Shown piece after piece: positions 50,361 through 61,400 of a stretch of 64,000 bases of DNA (within the stretch, counting starts at the first letter, position 1; each line of letters begins with the position of its first letter). The translations under genes and the position numbers were made by a program. Location of the stretch: contig CAMVTO010000009.1 of the NCBI GenBank assembly GCA_947170435.1, positions 1 through 64,000 on the forward strand, given 5' to 3'. Source of the stretch: an uncultured Clostridia bacterium. GTDB lineage: Bacteria; Bacillota; Clostridia; Oscillospirales; Oscillospiraceae. The notes under the pieces were generated by a model. That model was not told the origin of the DNA. It made no database searches and saw nothing but the letters and a program-made list of their open reading frames with translations.

Positions 50361-51281
50361 TTACTTCTTGAGGCCGGCGAGCGTCGCGATCTCGTCCGCA
50401 ACGTTCTCCTGCTTCTTCTCGATGCCCTCGCCCTTTTCAAAGCGAACAGCGTCAACGAAAGTGACCTTGCCGCCAAGCGCCTTGGCAGCTTTCTCGGCAT
50501 ACTGCTCGACGCTGACGTCGCCGTCCTTGACAAACGCCTGCTGGAGCAGGCAGTTCTCGGAATAGAACTTATTCAGCTTGCCCTTGACGATGTTCTCCTT
50601 GACCTGCTGGGGCTTGGCAGCCATCTTCGGGTCGTTGTCCATCTGGGCGAGCATGATCTTCTTCTCTTCCTCGATGACCGCGTCCGTGACCTGGCTCTTG
50701 TCCCAGAAGCGGGGATTCAGCGCCGCGATCTGCATGGCCATGTCCTTGCCGATCTCGGTGGCGTCGATGCCACCCTCAACCTTGAGGTTGACGATGACGC
50801 CGATCTTGCCGCCGGCATGGATATAAGGCACGGAGGTGTTCTCCGCAAAGCGCGCAAAGCGGCGAACCTTGATGTTCTCGCCGATGACGAGCACCATCTC
50901 GTTCTGCTGCTCGAGCACGGTGCGCTCGCCGCCGTTGAACTGGCAGGCAAACAGTGCGTCGAGGTCGGCGGGATTCTCCTTCGCGACGGTCGCCGCGACG
51001 CCCTTGACAAAGTCCTGGAACTTCTCGTTCTTCCCAACGAAGTCGGTCTCGGCGTTGACCTCGACCGCGACGCCGATACCGTCGATAACGCCGGCGTAAG
51101 CCATGCCCTCGGCAGCGATGCGGCCGGCCTTCTTGGCGGAAGCCGCCATGCCCTTCTCACGCAGCCACTCAACGGCCTTATCCATGTCGCCATTGGATTC
51201 GGTGAGCGCCTTCTTGCAGTCCATCATGCCAACGCCGGTCATCTCGCGCAGCGTCTTGACATCCTGAGCGGTAAATGCCAT
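50361..51281 (-). CDS. tsf: Elongation factor Ts
   Basis: Nucleotide exchange factor for EF-Tu, 306 residues. FTAQDVKTLREMTGVGMMDCKKAL (UBA-like start) and AAEGMAYAGVI, NAETDFVGKNEKF are diagnostic. ATG at 51281; the track adds five codons. Follows rpsB, the universal pairing. A weak GC-rich hairpin (51320s-51340s) in the 76-bp gap may lower readthrough from rpsB. Confidence 0.98.
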   Translation of the reverse strand: MAFTAQDVKTLREMTGVGMMDCKKALTESNGDMDKAVEWLREKGMAASAKKAGRIAAEGMAYAGVIDGIGVAVEVNAETDFVGKNEKFQDFVKGVAATVAKENPADLDALFACQFNGGERTVLEQQNEMVLVIGENIKVRRFARFAENTSVPYIHAGGKIGVIVNLKVEGGIDATEIGKDMAMQIAALNPRFWDKSQVTDAVIEEEKKIMLAQMDNDPKMAAKPQQVKENIVKGKLNKFYSENCLLQQAFVKDGDVSVEQYAEKAAKALGGKVTFVDAVRFEKGEGIEKKQENVADEIATLAGLKK

Positions 51282-51357
51282 TTTCTTGTCCTCCAAATTT
51301 TATTTATCAGAATCGTGAAAACGGAGCGAGGCTTTGCCCCGCCCCGTCAAAGTGCAA

Positions 51358-52101
51358 TTAGGCTTCCGCCTCGGCTTCGCCCTCGGCCTTCTCAGCCACG
51401 GCGTCCTCCATGACCTCGCCCTGCTTGCCTTCGATCATGGCGTTGGCCATGACGCCGGCGATGAGCTTGATGGCGCGGATGGCGTCATCGTTGCCGGGGA
51501 TCGGGTAGTCGATCTCGTCGGGGTCGCAGTTGGTGTCCGCGATGGCGACGACGGGAATACCCAGCTTGTGAGCCTCAGCGATGGCGTTGCGCTCCTTGCG
51601 TGTGTCGACGATGAACAGTGCGCCGGGGAGACGATTCATCTCCTTGACGCCGCCGAGGTACTTCTCGAGCTTCTCGATCTCGCCCATATGCTTCATGACT
51701 TCCTTCTTGGGCAGCATATCGAAGGTGCCGTCCTCCTGCATGCGCTTGAGCTGGTTGAGACGGTCCACGCGGGTACGCATGGTCTTGAAGTTGGTCATCA
51801 TGCCGCCGAGCCAGCGGGCGTTGACATAGTACATGTTGCAGCGCAGCGCCTCGTCCTTGATGGCCTCCTGCGCCTGCTTCTTGGTACCGACGAACAGCAG
51901 GGTCTTGCCCTCCTCGGACAGGCCGCGCACGAAAGCATATGCCTCCTCAAGCTTCTTGACGGTCTTCTGCAGGTCGATGATATAAATGCCGTTGCGCTCC
52001 GTATAGATATAGGGAGCCATCTTGGGGTTCCAGCGACGGGTCTGATGACCGAAGTGGACGCCTGCTTCGAGCAGGGCTTTCATGGATACGACGTTTGCCA
52101 T
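51358..52101 (-). CDS. rpsB: 30S ribosomal protein S2
   Basis: 247 residues, [22 protein letters not shown] and the [32 protein letters not shown] stretches, with an acidic Ala/Glu tail. ATG at 52101 after AAAGGAG; the track start is 16 codons upstream without a ribosome site. Confidence 0.98.
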   Translation of the reverse strand: MANVVSMKALLEAGVHFGHQTRRWNPKMAPYIYTERNGIYIIDLQKTVKKLEEAYAFVRGLSEEGKTLLFVGTKKQAQEAIKDEALRCNMYYVNARWLGGMMTNFKTMRTRVDRLNQLKRMQEDGTFDMLPKKEVMKHMGEIEKLEKYLGGVKEMNRLPGALFIVDTRKERNAIAEAHKLGIPVVAIADTNCDPDEIDYPIPGNDDAIRAIKLIAGVMANAMIEGKQGEVMEDAVAEKAEGEAEAEA

Positions 52102-52209
52102 TGTTTGTTTCTCCTTTTGTTTTTGTTTTACCCTCCGGAAACTTCGCACTCTCCCCCGACCCTTGCGGGCAACCGGCGAAAAGTCCGTCTCCGTGCGGAA
52201 TGCCCTGAT
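52102..52209 (-). ncRNA. Structured rpsB leader candidate
   Basis: About 105 nt between the promoter and rpsB, GC-rich in its centre. CGCAC and GTGCG can pair around GGACTTTTCGCCGG / CCCGCAAGGGTCGGGGG segments, leaving room for further stems. Leaders that bind S2 are known in other phyla. Assignment as an S2-responsive element is inference. Confidence 0.35.
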
Positions 52210-52238
52210 AGATTATCACATCATTTCAGGGATTGCAA
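52210..52238 (-). promoter_or_regulatory. Promoter of rpsB-tsf
   Basis: Minus strand TTGCAA (52233-52238), 17 bp, TAATCT (52210-52215). Confidence 0.55.
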
Positions 52239-52254
52239 GCATATTTTTGACGAT

Positions 52255-52545
52255 TTACCATCTTTTTTTGCCGCGTCTTGGCGGCGGCGCCCCATCACCG
52301 CGGTGCGGAAACGTATGCTCGATGAGGATCACGTCGTCCCCGATGCGTTTGATGCATCGCCACGGTATGTAGTATTCCTCGCCCCGTCCCAGCAGGCCGA
52401 AGAGCTTGAGCGGCCCCGGCACGATGATCGCCGTAATCTCCCCCTCCGGGATACGCAAATCGAGGTCGCCGACGTATCCGAGCCGGCAGCCGTCGCTGAT
52501 ATTGATGACCTCCTTGCAGCGGAGGTCGGTGAAGCGCTGATCCAT
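52255..52545 (-). CDS. ymxH: YlmC/YmxH-family PRC-barrel sporulation protein
   Basis: 96 residues. FTDLRCKEVINISDGCRLGYVGDLDLRIPEGEI is the YlmC/YmxH core (PRC-barrel), followed by GRGEEYYIPWRCIKRIGDDVILIE and a Pro/Arg tail. The track ORF is longer, but the ATG at 52545 follows a GGGTGAT ribosome site. Members are expressed during sporulation; the function is unknown. It is divergent from sigG. Confidence 0.85.
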   Translation of the reverse strand: MDQRFTDLRCKEVINISDGCRLGYVGDLDLRIPEGEITAIIVPGPLKLFGLLGRGEEYYIPWRCIKRIGDDVILIEHTFPHRGDGAPPPRRGKKRW

Positions 52546-52714
52546 AATAATCACCCGCTCCATCCTATGCGTACAGCAGGACGTCCGATGATATTTTCCG
52601 AGTTGGGCATGAATTGTGCATATCCACGCAGAGGGGAGGAGCACATCGTCCCTGTTTTCCGAAAAAATCCATCGAAAGCCATCGAAAAGATAAAAATATA
52701 TCCGTCTCGTCGTC

Positions 52715-52743
52715 GTATGTTTCTCTGCCACAAGGAAAAAATA
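52715..52743 (+). promoter_or_regulatory. Candidate forespore (sigma-F/G) promoter of sigG
   Basis: GTATG (52715-52719), 14 bp, GGAAAAAATA (52734-52743). The -10 fits the sigma-F pattern GGNNANANTR and the -35 fits GYATR; spacing is one or two bases shorter than usual. It lies 17 bp before the ribosome site. Confidence 0.4.
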
Positions 52744-52759
52744 GAAACATCAACGACGC

Positions 52760-52765
52760 AGGAGG
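52760..52765 (+). promoter_or_regulatory. Ribosome site that places the sigG start
   Basis: AGGAGG, 7 bp before an ATT codon at 52773. No ATG, GTG or TTG lies at a workable distance in frame. Confidence 0.6.
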
Positions 52766-52772
52766 CGGTTTC

Positions 52773-53543
52773 ATTTTAGGTAAGGTTGAATTGTGCGGCG
52801 TCAACACGTCGAAGCTCCCGACGCTCTCCGCTGCGGAGATGGATGCGCTGTTCCTGCGCGCGAAGGATGGCGACGAGCAGGCGCGGGAACGTCTGGTGGA
52901 GGGCAATCTGCGGCTGGTGCTGTCCGTCATCCAGCGCTTTGCCGGGCGCGGCGAAAACGCCGACGATCTCTTTCAAGTCGGCTGCGTAGGGCTGATCAAA
53001 GCCATAGATCACTTCGACGTCAGCCAGGGGGTGCGGTTCTCCACTTACGGGGTGCCTATGATTGTGGGCGAACTGCGCAGATACCTGCGGGACAACAGCT
53101 CCATTCGCGTGTCCCGAAGCGTACGGGACACAGCGTACCGTGTCTTGCAGGCGCGGGAAAAGCTTCAGCGCGAGAGCCAGCGAGAGCCAACGGTGGAGCA
53201 GATTGCCAAGGAGCTTGACATTCCCCGCGAGGAGGTCATCATGGCAATGGATGCGGTAGTAGACCCCGTGTCCCTCTCCGAGCCTGTGTACTCCGACGGC
53301 GGCGACGCCGTCACGGTCATGGATCAGGTGCGCGACACGAAAAACACCGACGAGGACTGGCTGGAGCGCATCGCGCTCAAGGACGCCATGGCGCGGCTCA
53401 CGCCCCGCGAGCGGCGGATCCTGGCGCTGCGCTTTTCCGAGGGTAAGACCCAGATGGAGGTATCCAGCGAGATCGGCATCTCGCAGGCTCAGGTGTCACG
53501 ACTGGAAAAGAACGCCATCAAAGCCATCAAAAAACAGATCTGA
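52773..53543 (+). CDS. sigG: RNA polymerase sigma factor SigG (forespore), apparent ATT start
   Basis: Late forespore sigma factor, 256 residues from the proposed start. KVELCGVNTSKLPTLSAAEM near the N-terminus is the SigG signature; region 2 (DDLFQVGCVGLIKAIDHFD), region 3 and region 4 (MEVSSEIGISQAQVSRLEK) follow. In frame, the only codon well placed after AGGAGG is ATT at 52773, giving a protein of normal SigG length. The track's ATG at 52614 would add 53 unrelated residues and lies upstream of the likely promoter; a TTG at 52791 would cut off KVEL. The start needs experimental proof. Neighbour ymxH is divergent; sigE is not here. Confidence 0.93.
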   Translation: MLGKVELCGVNTSKLPTLSAAEMDALFLRAKDGDEQARERLVEGNLRLVLSVIQRFAGRGENADDLFQVGCVGLIKAIDHFDVSQGVRFSTYGVPMIVGELRRYLRDNSSIRVSRSVRDTAYRVLQAREKLQRESQREPTVEQIAKELDIPREEVIMAMDAVVDPVSLSEPVYSDGGDAVTVMDQVRDTKNTDEDWLERIALKDAMARLTPRERRILALRFSEGKTQMEVSSEIGISQAQVSRLEKNAIKAIKKQI

Positions 53544-53552
53544 GCAAAAAAC

Positions 53553-53576
53553 GGCGGACAGGGAATCCTGTCCGCC
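53553..53576 (+). terminator. Hairpin after sigG
   Basis: 10-bp perfect stem GGCGGACAGG / CCTGTCCGCC with GAAT loop; followed by ATGATTTT, so a weak T-tract. The region 53577-53692 after it shows no gene. Confidence 0.7.
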
Positions 53577-53692
53577 ATGATTTTGCCGTCGCTGATGGCT
53601 TCGTAAGTCTAAGCGGATGTTCTGATGCAGATATCCGCTGTCCGCAGCTTTCCGGCACAAGCGTCCCGCGTGTCAGGATAGGGTCGCCGCCA

Positions 53693-54421
53693 TCACGCGA
53701 TGGACAGCTTCCCGATCTTAGCAGATGTATCGGTCCCGAGCACTGCCTGCTTGTAATAGGCGCCGTACTTTGAAAAGGACTCGGAAACGATATGATGCTC
53801 CGACAGCAGACGCGCCAACCACAGCGGTGCCGCGCCGGGAATCTTGATCTCCATCAGGATGCGGTCGTCTCCCAGAATGGGTTCGCCATAGTCCCCTGCC
53901 CGCAAATCTACGTTGTAATCGCGCCAGCGCAGGTTTCGATCAAAGGTGATGCGCAGCTCGTCGTTGTCGATGCCCGCGTAAGCCTCGCGGTCGTAGGCAA
54001 TGTAGACGGCGGGTGTGGGATGATAAAACTGCATGAACCATTCGATCTCGTGACTGATCTGACTCCGCACAGGAGCTATACCGCCCCGAAGCCACACATC
54101 CGCCTCCTTGGCCGTCATGGTCACACGGCGCTTATAAACCACACCGTCGAACTTCTTCTTGATCTCGACGAACACAAGACCGTCGTCCCCCGGCACACCG
54201 TAGCTTCGCACACGGAGTTTTTCCTTGTAAACCGGTTTTTCCAGCGAAGTGCGAATCAGTTCATAGTCCGCAGTGTCAAAATAGACATTGCCGATGGTAT
54301 AACGCGGATGCTCGTCGGGACGCATGTGAAACGCCATCCCGAGGATCATCGCCCGGTATTGCTCCGGCGTGAGCATATATTTCTTCTCGTATCGTTTAAA
54401 ACAGCTTTGAATGCCGCTCAT
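53693..54421 (-). CDS. VTC-domain protein (polyphosphate polymerase-like)
   Basis: 242 residues of the VTC fold (CYTH-like tunnel). FKRYEKKYMLTPEQYRAM and YTIGNVYFDTADYELIRTSL at the N-terminus, then EKLRVRSYG, VFVEIKKKFDGVVYKRR and MEIKIPGAAPLWLA supply the basic and acidic tunnel residues (R, K, E). Yeast Vtc4 makes polyphosphate; bacterial members are less well known and are often next to DUF4956 and CotH genes. Neither is here. Two adjacent ATGs; the second is 7 bp from AGGAGG. Confidence 0.88.
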   Translation of the reverse strand: MSGIQSCFKRYEKKYMLTPEQYRAMILGMAFHMRPDEHPRYTIGNVYFDTADYELIRTSLEKPVYKEKLRVRSYGVPGDDGLVFVEIKKKFDGVVYKRRVTMTAKEADVWLRGGIAPVRSQISHEIEWFMQFYHPTPAVYIAYDREAYAGIDNDELRITFDRNLRWRDYNVDLRAGDYGEPILGDDRILMEIKIPGAAPLWLARLLSEHHIVSESFSKYGAYYKQAVLGTDTSAKIGKLSIA

Positions 54422-54424
54422 CAT

Positions 54425-54569
54425 ACAGCCTCCTTTGGGGCGGCGACTATCCGCGCCGCCCTCTGTTATCTTCTTCGGAGGCCGTATATGTTTTTTTGGG
54501 GTCGCAGATCAAAAAAGTAGCCGAATGGTATGAACGGAATCGTCAAAACGGACAACAGGCAAATGTCCC
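54425..54569. other. Intergenic stretch between aroE and the VTC gene
   Basis: No clear promoter pair or hairpin terminator; TTGACG at about 54538-54543 (minus strand) has no matching -10. Confidence 0.3.
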
Positions 54570-55445
54570 CTACTTATCCCGCTCCTCCATGATGGTTATC
54601 AGTTCCTGCCGCATGGCGTCCAGCGGAGCACACTCGCCGTCCGTCCACAGCTGGATTTGACGCAACCCCTGATAGAGAGACATGTCGAGGCCGTTGATGG
54701 TCTTGCAGCCGACCTCCTTCGCCTCACGCAGAAAGCGCGTCTCAGGCGGATTGTAAGTGGCATCAAAGCAGATGTGCTCGGGCTTGAGAAACCTTTTGTC
54801 CACGCAGGTGGAGTCCTCCTTGCCGCTCATACCGGCGCCGGTGAGATTCAGCACGATGTCGCTCTCCGCAAGGGCCTTGGCGACAGCCGCCTCATCAGCG
54901 GCGCGCACAGGAATGCAAACACCGGGATAATACTCCTCCAGTTCCTTGCACAGCTCCTCACAGGCGGCGGAGCGGGAACAGATATAGATGCGCTTTGCGC
55001 CTTCATCCGCCAACTCAACGCAAACGCTGCGGCCGGTGCCGCCCGCGCCGAAGGAGAACATGGTCTTGCCCTTGATGCGGCAGCCCTCCTCCTTCAGGGA
55101 GCGCAGTGCGCCGTAACCGTCGGTGTTATAGCCAACCAGGAGGCCGGCTGCCGTTTTGACGACCGTGTTGCTCGAGCCAATTTTTCTGCACAGAGGATCG
55201 AAGTCATCAAGATATTTCATGACCTCAACCTTGCAGGGTTTGGTGACCGCGCAGCCCTTGAAGCCCGGCATATACCGGATGCCGTTCATAATCTCACCCA
55301 GATGCTCGTTGTCCGCTTCCGTGTATAAATAGACCATGTTGCAATGCGAGGCCTCGTAGCCCGCATTCTGCATCCGCGCCGCGAAGGACTGGCCCAGCGG
55401 CTTGCCGATCAGCGTGACAAATCTTGTATTAACGTCAATTTTCAC
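54570..55445 (-). CDS. aroE: Shikimate dehydrogenase family protein
   Basis: NADPH-dependent reduction of 3-dehydroshikimate in aromatic amino acid synthesis. 291 residues: the substrate region has GKPLGQSF and VTKPCKVEVMKYLDD (catalytic Lys in TKPCK), the cofactor region FGAGGTGRSVCVEL and the end GLDMSLYQGLRQIQLWTDGE. The motifs depart a little from standard AroE (which reads NVTxPxK), so a quinate- or other-substrate paralogue is possible. It starts at GTG after AAGGAG, only 37 bp downstream of the giant SLH gene and on the same strand. Confidence 0.85.
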   Translation of the reverse strand: MKIDVNTRFVTLIGKPLGQSFAARMQNAGYEASHCNMVYLYTEADNEHLGEIMNGIRYMPGFKGCAVTKPCKVEVMKYLDDFDPLCRKIGSSNTVVKTAAGLLVGYNTDGYGALRSLKEEGCRIKGKTMFSFGAGGTGRSVCVELADEGAKRIYICSRSAACEELCKELEEYYPGVCIPVRAADEAAVAKALAESDIVLNLTGAGMSGKEDSTCVDKRFLKPEHICFDATYNPPETRFLREAKEVGCKTINGLDMSLYQGLRQIQLWTDGECAPLDAMRQELITIMEERDK

Positions 55446-55482
55446 AGGCTGCTCTCCTTGCTCAAGGGTTTTCTGTTTGATT

Positions 55483-58400
55483 TTACTTGACGAAATCGCG
55501 GTACAGGAAGGTCACGATCTCTGCGCGGGTGCAGGTGTCGTTCGGCACGAACGTGTTCGCGGCATTCTTGCCGTTGGTGATGCCGTTTTTCACGGCCCAG
55601 CCGACGCTGCCCGCATACCAGGCGCTGCTGCTCACGTCCACAAACATGCTGCTGTCCGCTGCCGCGGCCTTCTCAAAGCGCGCGAGGAAAGCCACGATCT
55701 CCGCGCGGGTGCAGGTATCGTTCGGCACGAACGTGTCGTTTGCGTTCTTGCCGTTGGTAATCCCGTTGGCAACCGCCCAGGCGACAGCCTTCTCATAGAA
55801 GCTGCCCGCGGCCACATCCTTGAACCGCGTCGTGACTGTCACATTGGGTTCACCGGCCGCACGATACAGGAACGTGACCGCCTCGGCACGGGTACAGGTA
55901 TCATTGGGCTTGAATGTGTTTGCAGCGCCCTTGCCATTGGTGATGCCCTTGCCGACTGCCCATTCGACCGCCTTCTCATAGAAGCTGCCCACGGCCACGT
56001 CAACAAACTGTGCGGCAGCCTTGGCAAAGGTCGCGCTCACCGTGACAGGAAGCTTGGCGTCCTTGGGAATCGTGAAGCTGTAGGTGCCGTCGGCGTTTTT
56101 GGCGACCTCAATGGTCTTACCGTTGGCGTCCTTGGCGGTCACAGCGCCCACCGCATAACCCGCATTCGGAGTCGCTGTCACGGTGACCTTGTCGCCCGCC
56201 TTGGCATTGGCGTTGGAGACGGTCAGCTTGCCGTTGGTGATGCCGCTCGCGACACTCACGCCGGCGACGGCAGCCGCGCCACCGCCGCCCACAGAGCCAC
56301 CGCCCGTAGAACCGGTGCCGGTAACCGTGACGACGCGCGTATCCGCGTAATCAACGTCATCTTTTGTGTACGTTGCCGTGATGGTCGCGGTGCCCTCGCT
56401 CACGCCGGTCACCTTGCCAGTGCTGTTCACTGTGGCCACGCCTTCGTTGCTGCTGCTCCACACAGTCTTGCCGCCAACGGCAGGATGCTCGCCCGCATCC
56501 GTCACGCTCAGCGAAAGCTGGATGCTTTCACCAACCTTAACGCTGTTTGCGCCGCTGATCGTTACGATGTAGAGGCTCGTGAACACAAACTTGCCTTGGT
56601 TCACATCGGCATCACCGGAGGTCATGCTCACGGAAACACCGGGGATCAGTCGGGCTTTGATGTCCGTCTGGTCAACCGTATAGTCCGCGTTTTCGTCAGC
56701 CGCTACCATCACGGTAATCCGCTTGTCGACCGTCGTCTGATCGCCAGACGTAGGCTTCTTGAACATCCGGATCGTCACGGTATTGCCCGCAGATGTCGCG
56801 TCAACCGCCGCGTCCACAGCATCCTTGAAGGTCGTGTAGTAACGGGTCTCGCCGCCGATCACCGTCGAGGCGACAGAGCTGGACTGAAGCGAAAGCTCAA
56901 ACTCCGAGAAGCCGTACGGGTTGTTGAACTCGACGTAGTATGCGTTGTTCTCGCCCTTGATCTCAGGACGGTACTCATACCAAGTGCCATTATGATTGTG
57001 TTTGACGTAGATCGTCTGACCGACCGGGTTTTCGGCCAGCTTCTTCGCCATGCTGTTCGGGATGCCGATGGTCAGCAGGATGTTCTTGAGGCCCTCGATC
57101 TTCTTTGCGCCGCCCATCGGTACGCTGTTTTGCTCGGTCAGCGCTGTATTTTGGTCAACGCTCCCAACCGTCGCAACTTTCTGCACCTTCGGCTCAATGG
57201 AAACCCGGAAGCTGTCGCTCGCCGCCTCGTCATACTCCGTGACAGCGACATCCATGAAGACCTTATTGACCACGCTGATCGTGGGGCTTGCGTTGTCGCC
57301 GGCCGTAACGGTCGTATTTTCGCCGTCGGTCGCTACGGTGATCAGGCCGGCCTGCGCCAGCGCGGCAACCGCCTTATCCTTTTCCTGAGCCGCGGCAGCG
57401 TTGCTGATATCATCGCTCGAGCCAATCGCCTTCGTCAGAGCCTCAGTCGGAATCTCAACCGCCTTCGCGGCATTCTCCAGTTCAGTTTTGGTCGTATCCG
57501 TAACGGTGATTTCGAGCGCAACTTCGGTCTCACCCGCGGCTTCGCCGCCTCTGGCGGTCAGGTTGGTCAGATCCTCGTTCGTGATATTCGCAACAAACGT
57601 CGCACTCAGCTCAACGTCAGCATCAGGCATGGAAAAGCTGTATACAACCGCGCCCGATTCCATCTTCGTATCAACGGACGGCTTGATCGTCTGCTCGCCA
57701 TCCTTGACGTTTACCGCGACAGAGCCGATCGTATAGCCGTCGCTCGGTGTTGCGGTAAAGTATACGGCAGCGCTCTCGACCGCCTTGGCGGAAAAACCAG
57801 TGATCGAACCGTGGTTTTGTTCCGTCGCTTCGCTCACAAGAGTCGTGGTCACATTGTGCGCGGTACCGGCTTCCGCCCGGATGGTAACAGCATTGGCAGG
57901 CATTTTAAAACTGTACTTGCCGGTGCTGTCCGGCGTCAAAGTCATCCGGGAAGCTCCCTGTTCATCGCCAGTCCGAATCAGCCAGACCGACTTCAGCACG
58001 GTGTTCTGCGCCGGAGTCGCGGTAAACTCGACCGTTTCCCCGTACTCCGCCGACTGCTTGCTGCCGTCGATGGCGATCGTCGCTATCGCGCCGCTGCCGT
58101 CGGTAATTCCATAGGAGAGTTTCGCGAATGTTGCCGAAACGCTCACGTCATTCGCGGGCATTCCGAAGGAATACACGCTGTCCTTCGGCTCAAGGACGAT
58201 CGGCTCGCCGCCCGCCGGAGTGTAACTCACCGTGCCAACGGTATAGCCCGCGTTGGGCTTGACCGTCAGCGTGACTGTGTCATGATGCTTCGCTGCGTGC
58301 CGGTCCGCCGTAACGCAGCCGTTCGTGATACCGCTTGCGACACTCACGTCATAGCCCGCCTTGACAACAAAGGTGACCGCCGGGCTTGTCGCCGCCTCAT

Positions 58401-61400
58401 AGTTATCCGTAGCCGCCAGCGCGAAGGTCACGCTGGTCTGGCCGATTGTCTCACCCGCAGTGACTGCGTAAGCAAAGCTGTACGCTCCACCGTCGAGCGT
58501 CTGGCGCGCGCCCTGCGCGCCGACCACTGCCATGGCTGTGTTCCCCGAGGTCGCCGTCAGCGCCGCGGCAGCAGAACTGTCAAGGTCCGCACTGACCGTG
58601 ACGGTCACGGTCTCCTGTTCGCCCGCGCCATAGAGCGTAATCGTCTCGGACTTATTCGCCGAAATCGAGCGTGCGGCCTTGCTGATCGCCGCAACGGTCT
58701 CTGTCTGCTGACCCTCCGCCGCGAGCGTGTAGTTGCCCGCAGCCGCCCCTGCGAGCGTGAGATTGCTGATTGTGACCTTTTTGTTCGCGCCCGCGTTCGC
58801 GTCCGCAAACGCGCCGGTGGCGCTGACAGTCACCTTGTCCTGTCCGACCACGCCCGCGATGGCTGCACTGGTATAGACCAGCGTCGCGGCGGCAGTGCCG
58901 TCGTAGGTTTTGTTCTCAGCGGTGATGCCGCTGACCGTGACGGGTTTCGGGTTGATCTTAGCCTGTGCGGTCTTCTGGCTCTCCTTCGCATCCAGCGTAT
59001 AGTTCTTCGCAGCCGTTCCAGACAGCGTCAGGCCGGTGATGGTAACCGTCTTGGCGGCCACCTTTCCATCGCTGTACGCAACATTCGCGTCCGTGAACGC
59101 GCCGGCGGCGCCGGTGATCTGCAGATTCGCCTTGTCACTCTCAATGACGCCGTCGTAACCCGGATTGGTCACGTTCAGTACCGCAGCGGTTGTACCGTCA
59201 TAGGTCTTGTCTACCGCGGTGATGCCGGAGGCAATCCGAATGCCCTTCTGCGCGATTTCAAAGTCCGCGGTCTTGGTTCCCGTATAGTTGCCAGCGCCGG
59301 TGATGGTCACGGTATAGGTGCCGGCGTCCGTCGGCTCGGCGGCAGAATAGGACACGGTATAATCGGTGTCTTTGATAAGCGTCTTGTCGGCGTTTTGCAC
59401 CTTGATCGCGCTGTCCGTCACCACCGGTGCGGGCTTGTATGCCGTCTTGTCATAGGTGTGGGCGGCAATCGTCGCAATCGTCACACCGCTGATGGCCTTT
59501 GGCACGATCCTGAACGTCTTGGTACTCGTCTCGCTGCCCACGTTGGCAAGATCGTAGTTTCCGCTCGTCGCGGTGATCGTCACGGAGCCGGTCTTCGTAC
59601 CCGTGCTGACGTTGACGTTATCGACCTGATCGCCATTTGCGGTAGAGACGATCGTGTAGTCCGTTCCCTTCGCCAGCGTGCTCACCGCACCGTTGATGGT
59701 CGCCGTCACAGTAACCTCGGGGAGAATCGTCGCACCGGTGTAGGTCTGATCGGCGATGTCCGCGATCACGGGTACGATGGTCGCCTTGCTGATTGTCGCA
59801 GTGGTCTCGGTCTGCTGGCCCTCCGCCGCGAGTGTATAGTTGCCCGCGGCAGGGCCGTTGAGCGCGATGTTGCTGATGGTAACCTTCTTGGCGGTCACCT
59901 TGCCATCGCTGTACGCAACATTCGCGTCCGCGAACGCGCCGGCGGCGCTGACGGTCACCTGATCCTGCCCGACCACGCCCGCGATCGTTGCGTTGGTATA
60001 GACCAGCGTGGCAGCAGTCGTGCCGTCCCAGGTCTTATCCTCGGCAGTAATGCCGCTGACGGTGACCTCCTTTGCGGCAATGGCTGCCGCAGCTTCGGTC
60101 TGCTGGCCGCTCTGAGCAAGCGTGTAGTTGCCTGCGTCGGCACCGTCGAGCGCGAGATTGCTGATCGTGACCTGCTTGCTTGCGCCCGCGTTCGCGTCCG
60201 CAAACGCGCCGGCGGCGCTGACGGTCACCTTGTCCTGACCGACCACGCCCGCGATGGCTGCGTTGGTATAGACCAGCGTCGCGGCGGCAGTGCCGTCGTA
60301 GGTTTTATTCTCAGCGGTGATGCCGCTGACCGTGACGGGTTTCTTGCTGATCGTCCACTCCACAGGCGCCGCCGCGGTCTCGCTCAGCGCATAGTTGCTC
60401 AGTGCCGCAGTCGCGCCCGCTTCGCCCGCAGCAAGCACCGGTGTGATGGTATAAGTGCCGGCATTCTTCGGCGCACCGTCAAGACTGTCCTTGCCCGCCT
60501 GATAGGAAAGCTGAACCGTCAGTCCGCTTTCCTTCCCGGCATAGCCACTGAGCGTCGGCGTCGGTGCGATCGCCTGCCCGTTGTAGGTCGAGCCGAGCTC
60601 GCCCCATGTCAGCGTGAGCTCCTTCGGCGCGATGCTGACACCCGTAACCGTCGCAACATCAAACGTGCCGAAGGCCGCGTCATCGCCCGACGCAACAAAC
60701 TGAACCGTGAAGCCATTGCTCTTGCCCGCGGCCGGCATCGTGTCCGCTTCCTTGATGACGAACTGACCGCTGAGCTGTCTGGGCGTGCCCGTATTGATCC
60801 ACGCGCTGAGATCACTCTGCAGCGTCGCGATATCCGACCACGCGTTGCCGTAGACCTGCTTGGCCGCGTTGAGTGTCGCGACGTTCGCCGTGCTCACTTC
60901 CTGCCCGGCGGCATAATCATTGCCAAGCTTAAACTCGACTGTCTTCGCCGTGACCGCCACCGTACCGGTGACAGGCGTTGCCGCGTAGTTTGCGGCGTCC
61001 GGCGCGAACTGCCAGTCGAAGGAAATCTCCTCATTCGCCGCCACTGCCGCCAGTGCCTTGCCAAAGTCGTTCGCCGCGGCATCCCATACCACATACTCGC
61101 TGTTCGCGCCGTGCGGCCTGTACTTGAAGGTGCCCGCGACATCGTCGTTGGTCACCGTGTCCTTGAGTGTCGCCGGTGCGGAGAAACTCGTTGCGCCCTG
61201 AACCACCGTCGCAGTCGAGAAGGCGTTTTCGGCAACCGCAAGGGCCTTCGCGGCAATCGTCACGGAACCGATCGCGGTAGCCGCCATGTCTGCATAGTGC
61301 GCGTCGTCGCTCACGCTTGCAAAGACATAGTATGTACCGGCATCAACCGCATTTGTGAGATCCTCCTTGCTGTTCTCCGCCGCGCGCACTGAGACGGTGT

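Noticed and set aside
55402-61392. 1996-aa plus-strand ORF
   Set aside because: Exact antisense of the giant SLH gene; low-complexity Arg/His/Gly composition without a signal, domain or ribosome site. The long open frame reflects GC-rich repeated codons on the other strand.
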